Positions 1 through 8,506 of a DNA stretch of 64,000 bases are shown piece after piece. The stretch is from PCC-6802 sp943367755 (GTDB lineage: Bacteria; Cyanobacteriota; Cyanobacteriia; Pseudanabaenales; Pseudanabaenaceae), in the NCBI GenBank assembly GCA_943367755.1, contig CALRKB020000001.1:186001-250000 (forward strand), given 5' to 3'. A model generated the notes under the pieces. The model was given only the letters and a program-made list of their open reading frames with translations. It was not told the origin of the DNA and did no database searches. The position numbers were made by a program, and so were the translations under genes. Position 1 is the first letter of the stretch. Every line of letters starts with the position of its first letter.

Positions 1-247
1 AACAAATAGTAGCTGACTTCCAGCCCAGGGATTTGGCTGAATAGGAATATTCCCATTACTAACACCGCCGACATGGGTAAAGCATATGGTAAACAGCTAT
101 ACAATCTCTCTAAAGGACTTGTTCCTCCACGCCATGCCATAGACAATAAACCTCTATTAACTTCAACCAGTCTGAATATTACACCGCTGCATCGTCAATG
201 CTCAATTATCGTTTATCAAAGTTATATCATTTATTTCGCTAAAGCAA

Positions 248-2083
248 TTAGATTCGTTGCTTAAACCAAGCAGCAATGCCATCTGCTAAAGTCTCCGCTA
301 ACAATTTTTGTTGCTGTGGATTGATAATCCATTCAAATTCCTCTGGATGAATCATGAACCCTAATTCCAACAAAACTGACGGTGTAACAGTTGGACGCAC
401 CAGTGCCAGGTTGCCCCAGTAGATGCCATAGGAATCACGCTTGAGATTATCAACTAGATAGTCGTGCAGAAATTGAGCTAAGCCATGACTTTGTGGATGA
501 TACCAGAAAGTGGCAACTCCCTTTGTGGTTTCGGCATCACCATCATCGGGCAAGGCGTTATAGTGAATGCTAAGCGCGATCGCGGGTTCTATTTTGTTAA
601 TCGCGGCCACGCGTGCCTCCGGCAAAAGATCGTCATCTCCTTCGCGGGTCATATAGACCCTGGCTCCCATTTGCTCTAGGCGATCGCGCAGCAACTTTGA
701 GGTAGTCAGTGTAACATCCTTCTCAGGGTAGCCAGTGGGTCCCCGTGAACCATAATCCTCCTTACTCCCATGTCCTGGATCGAGTAGGATATTTAATCCC
801 ATTAGAGGTTTTAGAAGTTGTCTTTGATTATCGATCCGAATATCTTTTGTAGCTGCAAATTTAGGTGGATGCCTAAGCGATAGAACTAGAGATGTGCCCT
901 CATATCTGAGCTTGTAGCCCCATTGTTGCTCGGATTTAAGACTAATCGTATATTCCACTTTACTGGGATCGACTTGCTGCCAATCTAGACCTGCTATGAC
1001 TGGATCTTTATCCACAGCAATTGTATCTGTTTGCGCTGTCACGTTATGCAGTGTTAGCTTGAAAGTGCAATTCCCCAAGGGATGCGTACCGCCGCTCTGG
1101 TTGATAGTGATTGGGATAGGCACCTGTAAAGGAATGATGATTTCTGTCCAATCCTTGAGAGTTTTACTGCTTAAGCTTCGTACAATTGAGTGCGGCGATT
1201 GCTTGGTATCCCTGATATTAGTTGTTTTGCCGTTAATCCAGGCACTATTTTCACCGCCATAGCTCAATCGTATCCATTCTCCTTCTCTGGCTGTAATTAA
1301 TGCTTGTGTACCCTTGGGCAAAGGTGTGAGGCGTGAGAAATCCGAACTTGGCCCCGTGCGAGTCACGCCAGGATCGACATTAACCTCGGCGACTTGCAAG
1401 CGATCGCCTGAGAGAATTTCCACATTTCCCTTTGCTAGCTGTTTTACCGATCTGCCATTCAAGCTGGCCTCGTATTCCGGTTGACCAAGTTTGGTAGGAA
1501 GCGCAAAAGTCGTGCAACCTCCATACCTTCCTGCGATCGCCTCACCAATCGGTTGATTCAGTTTAGTTAATACGGCAGCGTTAGCAGGTAACTGAACATT
1601 AGCAGTTTTGGGCTCAAGCGCGACGGTGCGATCGCCAAGTTTAAGCGTCACAGCAGCTCCGGTTGTAGCGATCGCATTAAAACAGATGCGCTCACCTGGC
1701 ATTCTGGCAATATCAACTGCAGGAGTCAGAGAATCTGCAAGCAAGCCCAATTCTTGAGGTGGTAGTGGTTCTCGGGGCGATCGCGTCACTTTGACATCGA
1801 TCGTGCGATCCCTATATTTAAGCGCAAATGAGTTCTCCCCAATTTGCAAGGGGAAACTAGGCGCAAAGTGTCCGAAAACACTGCGTCTAATTGGGCGATC
1901 GTTAACCAGGACATCGCCATCAATCGGGGCGGTACCAATCAAAAAGATCTTGCTACTAGTGGTTTGGTGTTGAGTTGGCGGATAGGTAAGGTGGAGTTCC
2001 GTGACGCGGTTTTGCGCTCCAACTGTCAGGGTTAGACATACTGCAACTACGAAAAATATCAGAAAACTAAAAATGCGCCTCAT
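248..2083 (-). CDS. N-acetylmuramoyl-L-alanine amidase (AmiC-like, SH3b + Amidase_3)
   Basis: Periplasmic zinc amidase that cleaves the amide bond between N-acetylmuramic acid and L-alanine of peptidoglycan, for cell separation and wall turnover. The protein is 611 aa from the ATG at 2083 (two in-frame GTG codons lie just upstream). It starts with a hydrophobic signal peptide ending near VGAQ. An SH3b-like segment lies around residues 225-285. The C-terminal Amidase_3 domain (about 430-611) has the expected zinc ligands: His438 in DPGHG, Glu454 in YPEKDV and His507 in SIHYNA, plus catalytic Glu573 in LLELGF. Residues 30-220 are a long N-terminal region of the kind seen in cyanobacterial amidases. 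No partner gene is adjacent. The domain assignment is secure; the exact cellular role is inferred from the family. Confidence 0.9.
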   Translation of the reverse strand: MRRIFSFLIFFVVAVCLTLTVGAQNRVTELHLTYPPTQHQTTSSKIFLIGTAPIDGDVLVNDRPIRRSVFGHFAPSFPLQIGENSFALKYRDRTIDVKVTRSPREPLPPQELGLLADSLTPAVDIARMPGERICFNAIATTGAAVTLKLGDRTVALEPKTANVQLPANAAVLTKLNQPIGEAIAGRYGGCTTFALPTKLGQPEYEASLNGRSVKQLAKGNVEILSGDRLQVAEVNVDPGVTRTGPSSDFSRLTPLPKGTQALITAREGEWIRLSYGGENSAWINGKTTNIRDTKQSPHSIVRSLSSKTLKDWTEIIIPLQVPIPITINQSGGTHPLGNCTFKLTLHNVTAQTDTIAVDKDPVIAGLDWQQVDPSKVEYTISLKSEQQWGYKLRYEGTSLVLSLRHPPKFAATKDIRIDNQRQLLKPLMGLNILLDPGHGSKEDYGSRGPTGYPEKDVTLTTSKLLRDRLEQMGARVYMTREGDDDLLPEARVAAINKIEPAIALSIHYNALPDDGDAETTKGVATFWYHPQSHGLAQFLHDYLVDNLKRDSYGIYWGNLALVRPTVTPSVLLELGFMIHPEEFEWIINPQQQKLLAETLADGIAAWFKQRI

Positions 2084-2164
2084 AACCACCACTATCCCGT
2101 AACCAAAGAGTTAGGCTCACAATAGCGAACTTTTAGCACATGATTAAGCTCGCTTAACTATTTT

Positions 2165-2425
2165 TTATTTTGGTGTGGTCAAGATGTGTCTACTATCTTT
2201 TTTGGTATTAGCTACTTCGATCATAGTTTTGGCAATATCATAGCTGCTTTCCCTTAAAAATCTGCCGCCAAACTCTTTACATAGTTTTTCGCAGGCTTCG
2301 ATATGCAGTCTCTCTTCTTTAGTGAGAAAGCGCTTCGGATTAGCAACCCAGAGTACGTAGAGACGAGCATTCATATAACTAGCAATTCTTGTACCACGTC
2401 TGAGCAATAGAACTAGCGCGACTCA
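2165..2425 (-). pseudogene. Fragment of KdpD-type universal-stress (Usp) domain
   Basis: About 85 codons on the minus strand read as the middle of the Usp-like domain of KdpD, the potassium-sensing protein: a run ending LLRRGTRIASYMNARLYVLW, then NPKRFLTKEE and a helix with EACEKLCKEFGG. The frame is closed by a stop just upstream (near 2427), no good start codon or ribosome-binding site precedes it, and the expected C-terminal strand ends abruptly in an unrelated HILTTPK tail. Cyanobacteria commonly carry a short KdpD made of its N-terminal domain plus this Usp domain. This looks like a remnant of such a gene, truncated at both ends. The family call rests on recalled sequence resemblance, so it is moderate. 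Confidence 0.45.
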
Positions 2426-2688
2426 GATGGCTTTAGATATTTGTCGCATTAGAGACATTTTAGAATCTCTTTGACACGATGATAGTGCTGCAATTTCTGG
2501 CATCCTACTCTTGATCGAACTCCCTCCAACAACCACCTCTTGACATGGGTGTGACTCCTCCTAACTATTGATTAGATCGTTATTAGTACAGCCCCAAAAG
2601 TACATTTAACTGCACTGCACAACCGTCCGATCCTGTATGATCTGGTAATTAATTTCAAGAATCTTCCATCGTACAGGAGCCTTCCATC

Positions 2689-3054
2689 ATGACTAAAACC
2701 AAAATTGCTACCACTGCTGATGTCAGTGCTGAAAAAGTCTTGAAAACTACTGCCAACGGTCAATCTGTTCTCTTGGCAAAAGTTGGTGATAAGTATTGCG
2801 CGATCGCCAATAAATGCCCTCACGTCGGACTCCCCTTGGCCAAAGGCAAATTTGAAAACGGTGTAATTACTTGCCCTTTCCACGGTTCCAAGTTTGAAAT
2901 CTGTACTGGCAAAAACGTCGAATGGGTAGAATCCGTCGTCGGCATTCCCTTGCCCGGTATTGCCAAGAAAATGATGGCTATGGGCAAAGCCCCCACCGAT
3001 GTAGCTAGTTTTGCTGTCACCCAAGAAGGTGAAGACCTGTTTATTGATGCCTAA
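2689..3054 (+). CDS. Rieske [2Fe-2S] domain protein (small, soluble)
   Basis: A 121-residue protein consisting essentially of one Rieske domain. Both cluster motifs are present: Cys43-Pro-His45 and Cys62-x-x-His65 (CPHVG and CPFHG), giving the two Cys and two His ligands of a [2Fe-2S] centre. It has no membrane anchor and no oxygenase catalytic domain, so it resembles Rieske-type ferredoxins rather than the PetC subunit of cytochrome b6f. It is preceded by AGGAG about 8 bases before the ATG. The likely role is electron transfer to an unidentified partner. No oxygenase or reductase gene lies beside it. Confidence 0.85.
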   Translation: MTKTKIATTADVSAEKVLKTTANGQSVLLAKVGDKYCAIANKCPHVGLPLAKGKFENGVITCPFHGSKFEICTGKNVEWVESVVGIPLPGIAKKMMAMGKAPTDVASFAVTQEGEDLFIDA

Positions 3055-3107
3055 CGGTTGAAAGCGGATTCCTCCAATCGTTTGCGGGGAATCCCGATCG
3101 CACTGGG

Positions 3108-3488
3108 TCACCATAGTCGTCTGGGTGGATCGGCACTACTCAAATAGGCGACGGATTGAGTGCGCAATAGTAATTGACCATCACGAGCAATATAATGAGC
3201 AATCAGCGCCGAACATCGCGTCACATCCACCACATCCATACGCTCACCACCAATACCAAAATAATCCTCGATCGCATTATGTACCTCCAAAAATCCATAG
3301 GGTTGATCCGCGATCACCTTCTTCCTCTCCTCCTCATCGCAAAGCATCGCAAAATCCCAATCACTTCGCTCATAGGCATCACCCCTAGCTCTAGAACCAA
3401 ATAACACTAAGAACTTTAGATAAGGAAGGCGATCTCCAATCATCAGCGCCCGTTGTTGTAAATCAGTTATAGATAGTTCAGTTTTCAT
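3108..3488 (-). CDS. MNT-type minimal nucleotidyltransferase domain protein
   Basis: A 126-aa nucleotidyltransferase of the Pol-beta/MNT family. The signature GSRARG with the downstream acidic pair in SDWDF is visible near residues 31-47 and would bind metal and nucleotide. In the characterised HepT-MntA systems an MNT protein AMPylates and neutralises a HEPN ribonuclease toxin. Here no HEPN gene is seen. Instead the start codon overlaps by 4 bases the stop of an upstream Uma2-family gene, so the two are probably translationally coupled. It could be an orphan antitoxin or an antitoxin adopted by a different partner. Confidence 0.75.
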   Translation of the reverse strand: MKTELSITDLQQRALMIGDRLPYLKFLVLFGSRARGDAYERSDWDFAMLCDEEERKKVIADQPYGFLEVHNAIEDYFGIGGERMDVVDVTRCSALIAHYIARDGQLLLRTQSVAYLSSADPPRRLW

Positions 3489-4042
3489 AAACTCACATCC
3501 TCATAAATCTCTGAAAGGGTGATCGCCAAATCAATTGATTGCAAATACAAACTTTCCCCCGTCCCTAAACTCTGCACCAACCAACCACCATCTCGATCCT
3601 TGCGATAGAGTTCCACCTTCACCTCAGACTGCGAAACCAGAACGTATTCCTGCAAAGATTCCAACTTCTGATAATTAAATAGCTTCTCGCGTCGATCTAG
3701 CAAAGCCGTTGATTGCGAAAGTACTTCCACGAGCAAACAAGGTTTCTGTTTCACATATGGGTCGCTATCTGTGCGATCGCAAACCACCATCACATCAGGA
3801 TAATAAGTTGCATAGTTCGCTGCCGCGATCGTTAACTTCATATCTGACGAAAACACGCGGCAAGGTTTACCGCGCAAATGAGATCGAAACCGCGAAAATA
3901 GACTTCCTACAATCAAATTATGAGCTTCACTTGCTCCAGCCATTGCAAAAGCTTGCCCATTCACAAACTCATGCTTAATTTGACTCTCATGCTCATAGGT
4001 AAGATATTCTGCATAGGTCATGTCAGGTTGTCTCGCAAACAT
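3485..4042 (-). CDS. Uma2-family (DUF820) PD-(D/E)xK endonuclease
   Basis: A 185-aa protein of the Uma2 family, which is strongly expanded in cyanobacteria and has a restriction-endonuclease fold; biological substrates are unknown. Recognisable features are MTYAEYL and KHEFVNG near the N-terminus, the acidic pair in YYPDVMV and LLVEVLS, and the closing QEYVLVSQ strand. It lies directly upstream of the MNT gene with a 4-base ATGA overlap, so both are probably on one mRNA. It is clearly paralogous to the gene at 49466-50029, sharing the FAMAGAS/FAMAGGS, VF.SDMK and DRREKL.NYQ.L.SLQEYVLVSQ segments. Confidence 0.85.
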   Translation of the reverse strand: MFARQPDMTYAEYLTYEHESQIKHEFVNGQAFAMAGASEAHNLIVGSLFSRFRSHLRGKPCRVFSSDMKLTIAAANYATYYPDVMVVCDRTDSDPYVKQKPCLLVEVLSQSTALLDRREKLFNYQKLESLQEYVLVSQSEVKVELYRKDRDGGWLVQSLGTGESLYLQSIDLAITLSEIYEDVSL

Positions 4043-4321
4043 CGCTTACTCCATATAGACTACTACTTGCACAATGCTTAATACACATTATGTAGCTTCC
4101 CACTAACTCAGGTGAGGGGACTGAGATTATGTAATTGCACCCCATTGTTATTACATATGGTGGATCTACTAAATATTGTCCGTAAATTTATTATTACATA
4201 TATAGCAAAGATTATATTGCTTAGTTACCTCAAAGTATACGGACATTTTAGAACGCAGGAAATGCTCGTAGCGATCGCATATGATTAAATTAACAAGAAC
4301 CACCCTCAGAGATCCCTAGCT

Positions 4322-4966
4322 ATGCAACTTCTCGAAGTTTTAGCCAGAAATCCTATTCCACTACCTCATACCGAAGAACAACGGTTGATCATGAGCGACG
4401 TGACATGGGAGCAATACAGCACGCTCGTCAATGCCTATATTGATGAATACCCTTCTCTTCGCATGACCTACCTTGAAGGTGTTTTAGAAATTATGACCAC
4501 ATCAAATGAACACGAACGGCTGAAAAAAATTATCGCTCGCTTAATTGAGATGTATGTCGTAGAAAAGCGCACTACCCTTGATGGTTATGGTAATGCTACG
4601 TTCAGGAAAGAAGCTGCTCAAAGAGGTCTAGAACCTGATGAGTGTTATTGCTTGGGTGAGTTAAGGGAAGTTCCCGATATTGCGATCGAAATAGTCCTAA
4701 CCAGTGGTGGCATTGATAAGTTAGAGGTATATCGTGGTTTGGGAATTCCTGAAGTTTGGTTTTGGTTGGCAAAACAGCAACAGTGGAAGCTTTATCGCCT
4801 TAGAGCCGAATCTAACAATCTAGAAAATCAAACAAAGTATGAAAATATCGCCCGCAGTGAATTTCTCCCAGAACTCGATTTCAACTTAAGTAGTCTGTTT
4901 ATTGGCGCAACCAACCAAACTGAAGCTGTGATTGCTTATCGTGACGCACTCAAAGCTCATGACTAA
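4322..4966 (+). CDS. Uma2-family (DUF820) PD-(D/E)xK endonuclease
   Basis: A 214-aa Uma2-family protein. The core starts near residue 24 (an internal Met is an alternative start at 4391) with TWEQYSTLVNA, followed by MTYLEGVLEIMT, the acidic EVPDIAIEIV strand and IPEVWFWL. These match the second subtype of Uma2, also seen at 16628-17284, rather than the type at 3485-4042. It is divergent from the 3485 gene across a 279-base spacer. It is followed after 32 bases by a WYL regulator in the same direction, with which it may be co-transcribed. Confidence 0.85.
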   Translation: MQLLEVLARNPIPLPHTEEQRLIMSDVTWEQYSTLVNAYIDEYPSLRMTYLEGVLEIMTTSNEHERLKKIIARLIEMYVVEKRTTLDGYGNATFRKEAAQRGLEPDECYCLGELREVPDIAIEIVLTSGGIDKLEVYRGLGIPEVWFWLAKQQQWKLYRLRAESNNLENQTKYENIARSEFLPELDFNLSSLFIGATNQTEAVIAYRDALKAHD

Positions 4967-4998
4967 ATTACCAATGGCTATATTATTAGAGGAAATCT

Positions 4999-5871
4999 GT
5001 GTCTCGTAAAGGTCAGTCTATTACGCTTGCCATCTCCGATCGCGATAAAACCCAACTAGAGCAAATTGCCCTTGCCCTAAATATCAAGTGGGGAGAGCGC
5101 CCAAATATATCCAAACTCGTTGAAGCGATCGCGCGACGTAAGGTTCAAATTGGTTTAAATAACGACTGGTCAGACGATCGGATCACTGCTTTAGAGAGCA
5201 CCTATCGCCGACTAAGCGATGCTGGAGAGAGCGAACTAGCTAGAGCGATCGCCACAATTCTCTCTGAGCGCAGCGAACTATCCATCCCGTTGCGCCGAGA
5301 AATAGAAAAATTTTTGGAACAGCCTCCCATTCCCTGGCGACAAACGTTAGATCGCTACATATATCAACAGCGGCCATTTAAACTCAACTATCGCGATGCC
5401 GCCGATCGCGCCTGGTCATTTACGATTCGCAATGCCGCGATCGCAATCCACGACCAAAAACAATACCTTGACTGCTGGTGCGAAGAAACAGATGGGAATC
5501 TAGATATCGCCGAACTCAAGCATAATCGCTGTCTGCGGTTAGATCGCATTCCTGAAGCGGCAATTACCTCAGTGCAGGGAAAATGGCGATCGCAACTCGA
5601 CAAAATCCCGGTCACGATTCACCTCTTGAGTGGCTTAGCTTTTGCCTACAAAGCCAAACCCAACGATCTAGAAAATGATTGGCTACCAGACCAACCAGTT
5701 CGCCGTGTGATAAAGGAAATCAACAGTACTTTCTGGTTCTTTCGCGAGATATTTCCCTATGGCGAAGATTGCGTAATTATTGCACCTGACTCTGTACGAG
5801 AGAAATTTATAGAAAGACTACGATTGCTCTGGCAAGGCTATAATCTCACCGAGAGAACCGAGCAAATATGA
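4999..5871 (+). CDS. WYL-domain transcriptional regulator
   Basis: A 290-aa protein starting at GTG with GAGGAAA just upstream. Residues 1-60 form a cyanobacterial N-terminal DNA-binding-like region (SRKGQSITLAIS, then PNISKLVEAIA). Residues about 120-235 contain the WYL ligand-sensing fold, recognisable from FTIRNAAIAIHDQKQYLDCW and HNRCLRLDRI. The C-terminal extension ends with FFREIFPYGEDCVII. WYL proteins bind nucleic acids or nucleotides and regulate defence genes; a cyanobacterial example controls CRISPR loci. No cas genes or CRISPR repeats are present here. Its neighbours are Uma2 and MNT genes, which agrees with a defence-related setting, but the target is unknown. Confidence 0.75.
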   Translation: MSRKGQSITLAISDRDKTQLEQIALALNIKWGERPNISKLVEAIARRKVQIGLNNDWSDDRITALESTYRRLSDAGESELARAIATILSERSELSIPLRREIEKFLEQPPIPWRQTLDRYIYQQRPFKLNYRDAADRAWSFTIRNAAIAIHDQKQYLDCWCEETDGNLDIAELKHNRCLRLDRIPEAAITSVQGKWRSQLDKIPVTIHLLSGLAFAYKAKPNDLENDWLPDQPVRRVIKEINSTFWFFREIFPYGEDCVIIAPDSVREKFIERLRLLWQGYNLTERTEQI

Positions 5872-6082
5872 GAAGGCGAAAGTTAATCTCGATTAGCGAG
5901 AAGATGTAGCTATGGAAAACAAGAAATAAGATTACTACCCTATTACCAAATTGCCAGAGTTTCGGGATTAAGTATTTATACTGATTAAGCCGCACTGCCT
6001 CTGCGGAGGGATTTTAATGCCTGGCCACCCCCCTTTCTGTTAAATTTATAAATGTTAACAATTCCGTTTTAATAAAATTCCT

Positions 6083-7036
6083 ATGAGCTTACTGATCGTC
6101 GGTGCGACAGGTACACTTGGTCGCCAAATTACTCGTCGCGCATTGGATCAGGGGCTTCAGGTAAAATGCCTTGTACGTAGCCCCAAGAAAGCTGGCTTTT
6201 TGAAAGAATGGGGAGCCAATCTGATTGTTGGCAACCTGACGAAGCCGGAGACGATCGCAAAAGCGATGCAGGGCATTACCCAGGTAGTCGATGCTGCTAC
6301 AACTAGAGCCACCGATGCGTTAAGAATTAAAGAAGTGGACTGGGCTGGCAAGGTGTCTCTGATCCAGGCGGCGGAAAAAGCCAATGTAGAGAAGTTTGTC
6401 TTCTTCTCCATTCTAAATGCCGAGAAGTATCCCGCCGTACCTTTGATGGATATTAAGTACTGTGTTGAGAAATTTTTGGCGGAGACTAAGCTAAATTACA
6501 CGATCCTCAGACCCTGTGGCTTTATGCAGGGACTGATTGGTCAGTATGCCATCCCGATCCTGGAAAATCAAACAATCTGGGTCACCGGCGAAGCTTCCCC
6601 GATCGCCTACATGAATACCCAGGACATCGCTAAGTTTGCGATCGCAGCCCTCACGCTCGAGCAGGTCGAACGCCAAACCTTTGCGATCGCAGGGCCAAAA
6701 GCATGGTCACCTAGCGAAATTCTGCGACTGTGCGAACGCTTATCAGGCCGTACCGCCCGCACTGCTAATATGCCAATTGGCTTACTACGGTTTGTGCGCA
6801 ATGTCACTAGAACCTTCGAGTTTGGTTGGAGTATCTCCGAACGCATGGCATTCACTGAGGTGTTAGCCAGTGGTGTTCCCCTGAACGCTGAAATGGACGA
6901 GACCTACAAAATTTTCGGTATCGATCCAGATGAAACAACTACTCTAGAAGCTTACCTACAGGAGTATTTTGGGCGTATCCTGCGCAAGCTTAAAGAGTTA
7001 GATTATAAAGAACCTAAAATGAAGGCTCCGTTTTAG
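6083..7036 (+). CDS. ycf39: Ycf39-like NmrA/SDR family protein
   Basis: A 317-aa atypical short-chain dehydrogenase. It begins with the Rossmann dinucleotide loop GATGTLGRQ at residues 7-15. The active-site region reads FVFFSILNAE with MDIKYCVEKFL, replacing the usual YxxxK, then LRPCGFMQGLIGQY and a C-terminal AYLQEYF. Length and sequence fit Ycf39, a factor that binds High-light-inducible proteins and helps deliver chlorophyll to newly made D1 during photosystem II assembly (known for Synechocystis). The gene stands alone, preceded by a 211-base spacer and followed by PDH E2. The assignment to Ycf39 rather than a paralogue is likely but not certain. Confidence 0.8.
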   Translation: MSLLIVGATGTLGRQITRRALDQGLQVKCLVRSPKKAGFLKEWGANLIVGNLTKPETIAKAMQGITQVVDAATTRATDALRIKEVDWAGKVSLIQAAEKANVEKFVFFSILNAEKYPAVPLMDIKYCVEKFLAETKLNYTILRPCGFMQGLIGQYAIPILENQTIWVTGEASPIAYMNTQDIAKFAIAALTLEQVERQTFAIAGPKAWSPSEILRLCERLSGRTARTANMPIGLLRFVRNVTRTFEFGWSISERMAFTEVLASGVPLNAEMDETYKIFGIDPDETTTLEAYLQEYFGRILRKLKELDYKEPKMKAPF

Positions 7037-7131
7037 GTGCAGTGCATCATCTATCTAAGATGCCAACAAACACGATAATATTTATTCTGGCGTTTTTGCT
7101 TCCATAATCCCTATCTGTCTGAAGTATCACT

Positions 7132-8421
7132 ATGATTTACGAAATATTCATGCCTGCCCTAAGTTCCACCATGACAGAGGGGAAAATCACCTCCTGGGTT
7201 AAGTCGCCAGGCGACAAAGTAGAAAAAGGCGAGACCGTCGTGATCGTGGAATCTGACAAGGCAGATATGGACGTAGAAACCTTCTACGAAGGTTATTTAG
7301 CCGCCATTGTGACCCCGGCGGGTGAAGTTGCCCCAGTTGGTAGCGCGATCGCCTACGTGGCTGAAACCGAAGCAGAAATTGCCGAAGCAGAAAAGAAAGC
7401 AGCTTCTAGTAATGGTTCTGGTACGATTGCTGCTCCCATTGCCGCCCCAGTCGCCGCCATTGCCTCAACATCTGCCGTTTCTGCCATCCCCGATGCGATC
7501 GCCTCCAGTCCCGCAGCAGTTAGAAGCAGCGATCGCGTCATTGTTTCACCCCGTGCCAAGCGCCTCGCCAACGATAATCGCATCGATATCAATACTGTAA
7601 AGGGAACAGGCCCAAATGGTCGCATTACTGCAGCGGATATTGAAAGCCTACTCAAACCAGGTACTCCTGTCGCCCCAGTTGCTCAACCTGCTGTAGCCAA
7701 CCAACCCTCCATACCAACTTCAGCACCAAGCTATGCCACAGTACAGCCTGGAACAGTACAGCCTTTGACCACACTGCAAAATGCCGTAGTACGCAACATG
7801 AATGCCAGTTTGAGCGTGCCAACCTACCATGTGGGCTACACGATTTCAACAACAGCGTTAGATAGTCTTTACAAGCAAATCAAGTCCAAAGGCGTGACGA
7901 TGACCGCACTATTGGCTAAAGCGGTGGCAGTAACGCTGCAAAAGCATCCTCTGCTCAATGCGGCCTTCACCGATCAGGGCATCGCTTACAAAGGTGATAT
8001 TAATGTAGCGGTAGCGGTGGCCATGGATGATGGTGGTTTGATTACGCCGGTGCTACCCCATGCCGATCGGACCGATATCTATTCCCTATCTCGTCAATGG
8101 AAGTCTCTAGTCGAGCGGGCACGGGCGAAGCAACTGCAACCAGAGGAATATTCTTCTGGTACGTTTACGATCTCCAATCTTGGCATGTTTGGTGTCGATC
8201 GCTTTGATGCCATTCTCCCACCTGGAACGGGGGCGATTCTGGCGATTGGTGCTTCTAGCCCCACTGTTGTGGCAACTGCTGATGGCGCGATCGCTGTTCG
8301 CAATCAAATGCAAGTAAATATCACCTGCGATCATCGTGTGATCTATGGTGCTCATGCCGCACAGTTCCTTCAGGACTTGGCTAAGCTAATCGAAAATAGC
8401 GCCCAATCCCTAGCACTTTAG
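7132..8421 (+). CDS. pdhC: Dihydrolipoamide acetyltransferase, E2 of pyruvate dehydrogenase
   Basis: A 429-aa E2 core of the pyruvate dehydrogenase complex, which transfers the acetyl group from lipoamide to CoA. Domain order: one lipoyl domain (1-80) with the lipoylated Lys43 in ESDKADMD; an Ala/Pro-rich linker; an E3/E1-binding domain (about 138-172, SPRAKRLA to GRITAADIE); a second linker; and the catalytic domain (about 207-428) ending with the active-site His in CDHRVIYG. The usual HRVxDG motif has Tyr in place of Asp here, which is also the form of the plastid/cyanobacterial E2. It is not next to other pdh genes, as is normal in cyanobacteria. Confidence 0.92.
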   Translation: MIYEIFMPALSSTMTEGKITSWVKSPGDKVEKGETVVIVESDKADMDVETFYEGYLAAIVTPAGEVAPVGSAIAYVAETEAEIAEAEKKAASSNGSGTIAAPIAAPVAAIASTSAVSAIPDAIASSPAAVRSSDRVIVSPRAKRLANDNRIDINTVKGTGPNGRITAADIESLLKPGTPVAPVAQPAVANQPSIPTSAPSYATVQPGTVQPLTTLQNAVVRNMNASLSVPTYHVGYTISTTALDSLYKQIKSKGVTMTALLAKAVAVTLQKHPLLNAAFTDQGIAYKGDINVAVAVAMDDGGLITPVLPHADRTDIYSLSRQWKSLVERARAKQLQPEEYSSGTFTISNLGMFGVDRFDAILPPGTGAILAIGASSPTVVATADGAIAVRNQMQVNITCDHRVIYGAHAAQFLQDLAKLIENSAQSLAL

Positions 8422-8506
8422 CTGGTTTAGCTAGGATAGATATTCTTGGCTAGAAATTACCAGATGTAGAATTAACAAGGCGTATAAGCATATTAGTAGC
8501 TCAATA

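Noticed and set aside
1..74. Minus-strand frame from ATG at 74 (MSAVLVMGIFLF) running off the left edge; a second open frame overlaps it
   Set aside because: Only about 24 codons are visible, there is no ribosome-binding site, and two frames are equally open, so no gene can be supported.
73..264. A 63-codon plus-strand frame
   Set aside because: No start signal or protein-like composition; it overlaps the 3' end of the amidase gene on the other strand.
7132..8421. Tyr in place of Asp in the E2 active-site motif (HRVIYG)
   Set aside because: It looks like a missing catalytic residue, but it is the normal form in plastid and cyanobacterial E2 proteins.
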